A stretch of DNA of 64,000 nt from NCBI GenBank assembly GCA_947579605.1, contig OX388317.1:20851384-20915383 (forward strand), written 5' to 3'. The position numbers were made by a program, and so were the translations under genes. Below the pieces are notes generated by a model. The model saw only the letters and a program-made list of their open reading frames with translations. It was not told where the DNA came from and searched no databases. Positions 22,876-32,900 of this stretch are shown one piece after another; the first letter of the stretch is position 1; every line of letters starts with the position of its first letter. The DNA comes from Athripsodes cinereus. Its lineage: Eukaryota > Arthropoda > Insecta > Trichoptera > Leptoceridae.

Positions 22876-23133
22876 CAGTATAACATATAACATAACATGG
22901 ATAGACAATTCACACAGATCGAGCTAGTCCCAAACTAAGATTGAATCTTGTATTATGGGTACTAACACGACGATACACATTATATACAATGCACTAAGCA
23001 CATATACATGTATCACTTAGACCCAGGACAATTTGAAAAAGGTCATTCTTCATTTTGCCCTGGTCGGGAATTGAACCCGGGACCTTGTGATTCAAAGGCA
23101 AGAGCGTTACCTCTTCGCCACACCGGCCGACAT
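22876..23133 (-). repeat. SINE-2, tRNA-derived, full-length
   Basis: Read on the minus strand, the element begins tgtcggccggtgtggcgaag with an A-box-like stretch (ggcgaagaggtaacg). It then has the B box gggttcaattcccg and a ~170-base body ending near 22876. Relatives lie at 561-661 and 17445-17560. The conventional tRNA promoter makes a SINE the best call. A decayed tRNA gene is excluded by the long shared body. Confidence 0.85.
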
Positions 23134-23269
23134 AATCTCAGATACATAATTATATTTTAGATAATAAATATTTAAATAAAAAACACTGTTTACTTTCATT
23201 TAAATAATTAACATAATTATATGTATCTGCGTCAGTAATAGTAAAAATAAAATAATGCAATAAACATAG

Positions 23270-23405
23270 ACATAACAATTGTCATAGAGGATAAACTCGC
23301 CCTCTGTATATAGTATGATTGTCTGCGTTTTAAATGTATTTTTGTGTAAATTTGCTTGTAATCAATATAGAGTAAAGAATAAATAAATAAATAAATAAAT
23401 AAAAA
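23270..23405 (+). repeat. LINE 3' end with (TAAA)n tail
   Basis: A 'cataacaattgtcatagagg-ataaactcgcc' stem-loop-like stretch is followed ~100 bases later by aataaataaataaataaa. This is a typical LINE 3' untranslated end on the plus strand. Confidence 0.55.
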
Positions 23406-23999
23406 AGTTTGAGTAATATTATGTTGTATTTTGTCTAGCTATTAGATTTACAAACTGTCAAACTGGCAGTGGTATATTATATCTAAATAAAATAAATAAA
23501 TAAATAATTATAGGTATAACTTAGTCAACAACATATTCATCAACTTCACTATATCCATACATCGAAATTAAAGTTTTAGGCACTCAATGTCTGAAACCAG
23601 CCCTCAGATTAATCACTGAATAATTTTGTGAGATTTTTTACTCTCATTTGCTCATCGTGTTTCTTAAAGAAACACTAAGAGCGAAAGAGGAAGTTGAATA
23701 TTGTCCCGATGCTGAGTCTTGATGCCCTCCAAGCCTTTAATAAAACAATAGTATTGTTAATTCGACATGAAAGGGTTAGATTTATTTGTTTTCAAATCTG
23801 TTCGGAATTGAATGACCAGTTGCCACCCTATAACTAACAAACATCCCTTAAAGTTGAACGATGTAACGTGACAATGTGTCATATTATCACAAAAATGCCT
23901 CTATGGACCGATAATCATTTTAACATGATTATTATAAAAATTTATGCTGCCCAATTTAATAATAAATTAATAATGTCCAAAACTTTAACAATATTCATA

Positions 24000-24290
24000 T
24001 TAACTCGTGGGGTCTCCGATAAAAAATAGGTTTCCCACTCATTCACTTTTCTGTAAGTTTTCGAGTGTCCTGTTAAAGGCAGGTAATCATTTCACTCAAA
24101 TGATATTGCCAGTAGACTAACTACATGTAATGAACATGCAAATCATCGTCTCCGTGCTAATAAAAATTGAATTTATCAAGTTTGGTGGCATACTTCATTG
24201 CTGAATTGAAAATATTAAATGTCGTAATATTTTATAAATAGATACCTGCCTTTTGCAGGATACTTCCAAACGCAGAAAAAAATAGTTTAT
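24000..24290. repeat. two dispersed repeat C pieces, head to head
   Basis: 24000-24095 is inverse (tttcccactcattcactttt, agttttcgagtgtcctgt). 24108-24290 is direct (gccagtagactaactac, atcgtctccgtgctaata, ggtggcatacttcattgctg, acctgccttttgcaggat). Confidence 0.6.
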
Positions 24291-24604
24291 TGTTTACATA
24301 TTGATCATCTCGGTTTGTGGTTAGTGTAACTTGATTCATTGTTGCATAATACCATTTCTAGTTATCCCCCGCCATTGATTTACGGCGTCAGACCATTCAC
24401 AACCTCAAAAGCTACGGGGTTTATGAAATACCTTCGGTTCTTATTGTAATTTGGTAATTGTGTTTGTAGAATTCAAATTGTTATTAATGGCCTTAGTGCA
24501 AATATAAATTTATAACCGAATTACATCACCATTACTTACTGGACAAAAGATAGGAAAATAATTAAATTTGCTTAGTGTGTTGAGATCTTCTCTCACTAGA
24601 TGTC

Positions 24605-25060
24605 ACTCCAATCGCCCTCTAACGATCCTCCCGGGAGCAAAGTGCAAAAATCATCCTGTCTCTAGATTCAAGTATTTAGGTACGCCAACTAAGTTACCTC
24701 TTTTTTTTAAAGATTTAAATAAAAAGATATATCTGGGTTTTCTTATAAACCCAAATACAACCCTATACACCTTTCACAGTAAGCTACTAAAAGCTTGTGT
24801 CGTGAAACACTCCTTACGATCTGATGACGTCTTTATCATAGGAGCACTGTGTTTTAAAAAAGGAACGTCCAGACCATCGCATTGGAAACGATGTGAACGA
24901 AAAGACAATGATCTTTTTAACCAACTATCATTGGATAGTCTTAAAACATGACCCAGTTAGGATCTGTTTTGTACTATTACAGACTGCAGATCTTTGCTAT
25001 GTGCATAGAGTGAGGACAGCCAGTACACCTATATTACTTATAGACTTCTTTACTTGTGAG
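24605..25060 (-). pseudogene. LINE-B C-terminus, split by SINE-1
   Basis: LINE-B tail sequence at 24605-24665 resumes at 24812-25000 (acgatctgatgacgtcttta, ggaacgtccagacc, aacatgacccagttagg). The intervening piece carries the inverted SINE-1. The copy is strongly diverged and older than the one at 13290. Confidence 0.65.
24710..24810 (-). repeat. SINE-1, 5'-truncated copy
   Basis: Inverse complement of the SINE-1 body: agatatatctgggttt, acccaaatacaaccctatac, tactaaaagcttgtgtcgtg. The tRNA-like head is missing. Confidence 0.8.
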
Positions 25061-25154
25061 AGATGCCGTGATGGTATAGATAGATTTACACCATGACCAA
25101 ATAACCCTCTGTATAAAGTGGGCAAAATGCGGTGAATATTTGCTACAATTCAAT

Positions 25155-25275
25155 TCATTCATTTATACCATCGTGGCATTTCTTACAAATGGAGTAGCCA
25201 GCGGAGTGCCGTAAAAAGTTAAGACATTCAGAATTGATGACATATCTCATCGCTGAATTGAATATGTCAAATGTC
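25155..25275 (+). repeat. dispersed repeat C, first half
   Basis: Shows 'ccatcgtggcatttcttaca', 'ggagtagccagcgga', 'gacatatctcatcgctgaat', 'gaatatgtcaaatgtcc'. The matching second half lies at 25718-25800, ending 45 bases before a Toll exon. The pair probably represents one copy opened by later insertions. Confidence 0.6.
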
Positions 25276-25364
25276 CCAAATGAATACGTTCTACGAATGC
25301 CTCTGGAAAATATACGAAATGTTTCTGGACACTTTATCTCTGTTATCTGTACCAACTGTATATA

Positions 25365-25442
25365 TACATATGTGTGTATGTATGTATGTGTGTATATGTG
25401 TGTATGTATGTATGTGTATGTATGTGTGTATACATGTGTATA
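25365..25442. repeat. (TGTA/TG)n microsatellite
   Basis: Imperfect tgtatgtatgtgtgta repeats. The overlapping tyrosine-cysteine-rich open frames are artefacts of this repeat. Confidence 0.85.
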
Positions 25443-25551
25443 TTATTGTATTGTACTTAATTTTTGGGTATAATATTGGTTTAATTTATTATGGTTAATT
25501 ATGGTCACACATGTATTGTGTGAAATCACTTTATTTTAATTTTTCCCAATA

Positions 25552-25715
25552 TGGGCTATTTTTGTTTCTTTTTGTTTATTGTTCCAACGAGGCGACTTAC
25601 GTTGATCTGTTCTTCGGGTCGCCCCTGAGGAAATGAAAGTTATGTGTGCAAATTCGGATAAATAGGAGTCTCCGACTCCTGAGATATCCGAGTGTGTAGA
25701 GGTTCTTTCAATGTA
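25552..25715 (-). repeat. fragment related to 6560-7000
   Basis: Shares the 'aattcggataaataggagtc' and 'cgactcctgagatatccg' blocks with the 6.9-kb fragment. It separates the two halves of a repeat C copy, so it probably inserted there. Confidence 0.5.
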
Positions 25716-25845
25716 TGAATGCCTGCCTTTTACAGGAGGACACTGTGAAAAAAAACTGAAAAAAGTGGGAGGCCTATTTTTGATGGTCACTCCACGGGAC
25801 TGCTGCAATATAGTATTAAATCTTTGTTATTTTTATTTGTTACAG

Positions 25846-26911
25846 AAAATTCATCGATATCTGTTCATTACATTGACGACAACTACGCATATGTCCAATG
25901 CAACAATGTAGGAGAATCAGACTTCAGCAAACTCCCACCAATATCAATACCGAGTCATCAAGATGGAACCAAGACAATCAGCTTCGCAAGATGCCCTCTA
26001 CCACAAGTTCCTCTCGCAGACGTCATAGAAAAACTTGGATGCCCAAAAGGATCATCAAAATTAAAAAGCGTTTTCTTTCAATCACAAGGAAAAAATCTTT
26101 CAAAATCTTTACACCGATATCATTTTCAAGGCTTAGAATCCATTACAAGACTCGTCCTCTCTGGAAATGGAATTACAGATTTACCAGAAGATCTATTCAT
26201 TGATTTAAAGAACCTTACATGGCTCGATTTAAGATCAAACTCAGTCATATTGAAGCCTAGAATATTTGAACACCTATCCATGTTAACCATTTTGGAATTG
26301 GGTCAAAATAAAATATCAGAGCTTCCAGTTGGATTGTTTAAACATCTTTCAAAATTGACCCAACTTAACTTATGGCAAAACAATTTGCGCAATTTATCTG
26401 GTGGTATATTCGAAGGTCTGGACTCTCTGGAAAATTTAGATTTAAGTACAAACAATTTGGTTTCGTTACCTGCCGACATATTTAACAAACTTCCCAAACT
26501 AAAGAATGTCAATCTACTCTCCAACAATTTCTCATCGTTGCCAGCTGAACTGTTCAAAAGTAATCCAAATTTAGAATTCCTGAGGTTAGTTGAAAATAAG
26601 CAGACATTGCAAGAACTGCCGGATGGTTTGTTGAGCAACCTTACAAAAATGAAAGTTGTAACGTTGACCAGGTGCAAAATTGAAAAATTGAGAGATTCAG
26701 TTTTTTGGGGGTCCTTGAATTTGAGAAACATTTCATTTGAAGGAAATAACATTAAAGAAATTCAATTTAATCTGTTTAGAGACCAAATGAATTTGGAGAA
26801 TTTGAATTTTGATAAAAATAAAATTACAAATATCGAAGATGGTGCCTTTAGGACTCTGAAAAATTTGAAGGTTTTGAACTTGAACAACAATCGTCTGGAG
26901 AAATTATCGGA
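25846..26911 (+). CDS. Toll: Toll exon: N-terminal LRR array
   Basis: Begins after ttgttacag (AG 25844-25845) and ends at the donor GTAAGT at 26912 (phase 2). It holds an N-terminal cysteine-containing segment (VQCNN, FARCPLP, KLGCPKG) and then about eleven 22-26-residue leucine-rich repeats, for example LTWLDLRSNSV and LENLDLSTNNLVSLP. The frame runs back to 25824 but starts from TTG, so 25824 is not a genuine start. Minus-strand frames here are shadows. Confidence 0.92.
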
Positions 26912-29900
26912 GTAAGTAATATAATTTTTATATTTTGAGAACATTGTTGATATTTACAATTTGCTTGAAATTGTGAATCTCATTGAAACCCTGACTAATA
27001 AAAAACTTTCCCTCATTAGCATTTTAGTAAAAATTTAAAACAGTGCACCAAAAGCCATATTACATTACAGCTAGCTCTGTTATAAAACGTCTGCTCCAAA
27101 ACTCTGTCTTAGACATTTTGAAGGCCAGCTTGAATAGCTACTGTATAACCCAAAAATAATAAATATACCTACCAAAGTACTTTATTTAATTGAACAGTTT
27201 TTTAGCAGATCTGTCAATTTTCCATAGACTGTTTGCATATGGAGAAGAGCTTCAGCTTGACTATGACGGATGACAAATGTTGTCATCCGTCGTCATTCTC
27301 TATGGTTTGTCCATAAAATATTTGTTATTACAGATATTATAATATATTGTGTTTCATTAGAGCTATAAAAAACAAGCTTTAAATACTTAAATATCAATTT
27401 ACCTAGTTTAAGATAGAACAGTCCAAAACTATCCGTAGCAAATAGTTTAGAAATTTCTTTCTCCTATCCATGTCTAGCCTAATTTTTTTCACTCCAATAG
27501 GCAACAACAGACGTCGCTCTATTACTTCCTAGAATCAAATATTTGGCGCTACATAACGCTACACATCAGTTTAAAAATCTAAGACTTATTAAATGTTTAT
27601 TATTGCAGTTCAATCTTCTCCAACCTGAATTCCCTGGAAAGACTTCTACTTCAACACAACAACATTCAAGAAATTTCCTACAAGACATTCCTCCATACAC
27701 AGAAACTGGAATTTATTGATCTGTCTTACAACTCCTTGACTCTTCTGGGAATATCTGAAATCAGTGCGTTCCAGAAAGCAGACATGACGGGATTAAGATC
27801 TCCATTCCAATTCCTCAAGATGATCAGAACCTTGAATCTCAGCCATAACCAAATCACGGAAATATTTTCAGATTGGAGACTCAACTTGTTAACTCTAAAT
27901 CTTTTGGATTTAAGTTACAATAAATTTATGAAATTATCGGTAAGAATTTTAATATTTTATGTCTTCTCATGCCTCATCTCTTACAAGGTAGACAAAATAG
28001 ATAAACTGCCAAGTCATCTTATCTACATATGTTGCACACTCATTTCATTTCCTAATTATGTATTCAACATAAAGTAAGCTGAAGACACGTATTTGCTGGG
28101 AATTTCGGAAGATAAACACACAATAGGGTGCCCTCGAATTCATAAAAAAGAGTAAATGGTGCTTAAAAAATTGTCTATAGATACATAAGACTGCCTCTTA
28201 GAATTTTATCCATATACACAACTTTTTTTTAAATACCTACATTCTTCCTTTTTCTCATATTGATATGTTTTTGTTGATATAGATCTCATTATTTTACTCA
28301 ATTCACCAACACATGGATAAATTTTTCGGATTTTAATGGATTCAATTATTGTGAAACACAAATAAGCATGCTATCTTTCTCATGTCAATGCGCCAAAATT
28401 TAATCTTATCTTTTTTGTTGTATCTGGACACAATTGCATGAAATAAAAAAAGAAGACATGCCTTGGTTTGCATGAAAACAAGTCATTACCCGACTTATTT
28501 ACTTCTATGCGACTAAGAAACTTCTGTGTAAAACACTGTATACTTATATTTTTCTCTTCCAGTTCCCAGATGTCAGCTTCTTGAATAACCTTCTTACTGT
28601 GGATTTGAAGAACAACAACATTTCAGAAATTAATTTCAAAGATGCCATTCTGTTGGAAGGAGCAACTGAATTCCCGGATGCATATCACATCGGAACAAGA
28701 CCACCACATAATGTCACCGTCTTAATTGAAGATAATCCTCTGCAATGCGACTGCACTATGTATCACTTTGTTCTTTATCTCGAAGACAAACTAGATCCTC
28801 AAGTTCGAAGTACAGTAAATGTTAAACCTGGTAATGTGAAATGTGCTTCTCCAAAAGAGCTAGAAGATATACTTTTGACTAATGTAAGATCTCATGTACT
28901 TGTATGTCCACTGGACTTTCCTCAAAGTCATTTAGATCCTCAATGTCCTCGTAGCTGTTCATGTTCTGTTAGGCCATATGATACCTCCTTAATTATGAAT
29001 TGTTCCGATACAAGTGACCATAGCACACCCCGTATTCCTGATGCAAAATTCATGAGACTTAAACAGACCGAGTTACATTATGAAAATAATAAACTAACTA
29101 GTCTTGAGGATCTATCAAGAAATCAAAAGAGCTACAATCAAATTACGAGACTCTTCGTTGGAGGAAATAATATTTCAAGATTATCCATAAGTGATATACC
29201 CAAAGTTATTGAAGTAAGTCACATTTTATTTTATTTATTTATTTTATACTTCTTGCACATCATCATTTACATAATAAAATCAACATATCAGTTTACGTAA
29301 GAAAAAAATGTGATTATATGCAGTGGCGAGATTATCACTTTATAGTGATTTCTTCCATCTAACCACAAGATGTACAAGCTAAAGTACAAGCTTTTCATAG
29401 ATATTTTCTGACTAAAATAATGCTTTGGTCATCGAACTGTAGTTTCTCTTATCTAGTAATGATGTCCCAGGTTTTTATAACTGGTTGACTAGAAAAATCA
29501 TTCATTACAATAAACCATAGTAGAGTCTTGGGAGTTTCGATCGAAAGATTCCCGTTTTGGATACTCCTGCTGCAGACCTATACTCTATACTCGATATAAG
29601 CTAAGTGTAAGGGTTTTTATAGAGTATTTGAGTTTATTAAAAGATGAATCTGGGCAGTATAAATATTGAAGATTTTATACAAAAATAATGATTGTTGTTA
29701 TCAAACCCAGATATTAAATTTGTTGGAACATAAATGCACTTAGAAAAATGCTGAAGTAAGCATTGTATTGTATTCAAATTATAAAGTAGATATGTACATG
29801 TGGTGACAAAATATAAACTCAATATAATTCAAAATATATCTTGATTGTAATGTAATATTAATTCAATATAGTAATTTAATTAATCATTAATTTGTTGCAG

Positions 29901-32900
29901 ATAATAGTAGTAATGTCACTTAGTTTTTATCTCAACAAGTCTAAGGAATATATCTGTACGCCGGAGCGAAACTACACTATCTCAATGGACGCTATTTTTC
30001 AGTATGGCCGTTCAAAATTTTTGCAAAAAAAATATATTTGCTTCTCACATGTTAGTTAACACGAAATTACTCTTAAGAAATTATTGTGAATGATTGCTAT
30101 TAATCATATCTCAAACTTTTCTGAAAAATTTCACAATATTGCGTGGCTTTAACAAAAATTTGTCATTTTTTTTTATTTATGGATATTTCAAAATATAACT
30201 CGTTTTCAAGACAGACGAATATGTCATTTAAAAGAGTGTAACAAGGACTACAATACTACGTTTATAAGTCATTTCGGCCGAAATTAGACATGGTGTAGTT
30301 TCACTCCGGCGTACAATGGGGAACATGCATGTGTGAGGAATATGAATAAATGTTATCAATTCATATTAATAAATATACACTGATCACGAATATCCTAATA
30401 AGAAACGATAAAATAAAACTTTTCATTCATTATTTTCATTTTAAAAATCCATATTTTCTGTTATTGAATTAGTCGGGTGTGACGTCGCTAGGCGCTATTT
30501 TGTATAGCCACACATTTCACTCTTAGTACTGTTTGTAGCGCCTGATATTGTCAAACACTGCTCCGCCAGGAGTGAACCTTTTTGCGGCGAAGTGCGAAAA
30601 TTGGTTTTTTAAATGGTCATAAAAACCTTAAAAATGCACATTTAAAAATATAAAAAGCACCATAAATTTTCTAATTTTCTGTACTATTTTTTGGGTTGAA
30701 AATTTTTTTTTGTGAAAGTTCCCCATTAATGCAAAGAAATATTTTATTTAATTTTGTTCCAATGTTTATTACAGATACTGGATTTGAGAAAAAATCATCT
30801 GGAAATAGTAAATAGTTCAGTGGCAGATTATCTTGGAAACTCTACGACATTAAGTCAGCTTTGGATATCTGGAAATCCTTTCAAATGTATTTGTGAAAAC
30901 CATAACTTCTTCTCGTTTCTGCAGATCAACTATGTCAAGGTGATTGTTTAACATTCTCTTACTTCTTTCAAAATGTTTGATGTTGAAATTTTACAAATCC
31001 ATTTGCAGGAAAATATAAATGTGGAGATGGATGACTAATTAGAGTAGGTATTTCTCTACTTAATACCAAAATGCAAGATACTCACAGCTTAGTATATTCT
31101 TTTATCGTTCAGTTTATTGATAAGTAGTATGCAAGAGATATGGCTATGATTCAGTATACCAGTATTAATTTTCTCTGCTATTTTTCACTAATATAGAAAA
31201 TTTTATAGAACTAAAAAATTCAACTTCATTTTGTTAGAAATGCAGTATGGAAATATTCAAATCCATTCTAGCACTTGTAAATAATATAGGTAGTAAAATT
31301 AACTAAATTTACATACATACATACATACATACATACCAGTGGCGGGACTAGGCTTTTCACATCGGGCATGCTTTGTACAAATAAACTTTTTTACTCGCAA
31401 TCGAGTGGACGTCCTTGAGAATAATGTAATATATATATCGGAGACGGGACTAGGCTTTTCATGTTGGTCTTACATTCGTTATAATAAAAAAATGAAATAA
31501 ATAAGATATCCAGAATGGTTGACATACCCTTTGCTGAATTTAAGATATTAAATGGTTTATATGCGATATCTCTTAAAAGACACTTAAAAACTTTAGTGGG
31601 AGATCTATTGTTTGCCAAAGACTTCATGGGTCCTTAATATAAATAAATAAAATACAAGAAGTCTGCGATACAAATAAATACTATTTTTAAGTATGTAAGT
31701 AACTTTTAAGTTAAATGTCGTAATTACTATACAATTTATTTTGTCTCGCGCATCCATCATAATATTAATTAATCCTTTATGAAGAACGTTTCAAGTCTAA
31801 AAACTATTAGCGGTTGCACATAGTATCTACCTTCAAATTATTTTTAACTGCCTAGTACGTTACGCACGACTCACACAATCATTACACAACCAATACAAAT
31901 AAAAACATACTCATATGGGTACACTATGCACCCAAACGTTATTCGTGCATGCTTGCATATTAAGTCCTTAAGATTGCACACATACAACCAAACATACACA
32001 ATAATACACATGTATGGCGCGTCATTGCCTACTACGTATTGACACTAAAATTTAAGTGTGTGTTATTGAGAACAGATGCTACGTATAAAGCAATAACTTA
32101 CTATTCCATTAATTTAGTTATCACGGTAAATTATTGGCTTTTATTAAAAAAAGTCAAAATAACGTATCGATTGTACACGCACTTCAATACAAATAGTACG
32201 TACTTTTGATAAAAACTCAAAAACTTACAAAAATTGTATATTTGCTGCGTATATTTTTGTGAACCGTTCTCTTTGCAACGAAATGTTTGGCGGCAAATTC
32301 AAACTAGTTTTTGATGATTTCAATATTTTCTTCATAGATTCTATGGGCATGCTGTGCTTTTTTGCATGTATGGCAGGCACGCGACTGATACATACCATCA
32401 CGCCGCTTCCCTCGCGGGGTGGGCAGAAAGAATCGACCGCCACTTCCTTCTATCCTTGCATACATCTTTCGCTTCCGTCACTGTCATACAATTCCTCATG
32501 CATGCTCTCCTGTTCAATGAGCTCAACACGTGACCGTCCTGTAGGATTTGATTTAAATGATCTTGCCATTTAATCCTAGGACGTCCACGTCTCCGAGCAC
32601 CATTCCTCTCAGCCAAATATATCTTCTTAGTCATTCTGTCCTCATTCATTCTTTCCACGTGCCCAAACCATCTTAACTTATTTACATTCATCCTTGTTAT
32701 TACACCAACTTTCATTCCACATTCCTTTCGTATATCACTGTTACGCACACGATCTCTCAGACTTTTACCACACATCCTTCTCAACGATCTCATTTCAACT
32801 GCATTTATGCCACTTTCATCCTTCTTTAACCATGTCCATGTCTCACTTGCATACATAAGTATTGGCACTAAGATAGCAGAGTGCACCAACCTTTTAGCTG

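Noticed and set aside
22990..23135. Possible functional tRNA gene on the minus strand
   Set aside because: A and B boxes are tRNA-like but no complete cloverleaf or acceptor stem pairs, and the sequence continues into a body shared with other copies; it is a SINE.
24568..24951. 127-codon plus-strand open frame
   Set aside because: It spans inverted LINE-B and SINE-1 pieces; it is a chance read-through of repeats.
25824..25845. MLFLFVT at the start of the Toll frame as a signal peptide
   Set aside because: It begins with TTG, not ATG, and lies in the pyrimidine-rich intron end before an AG acceptor.
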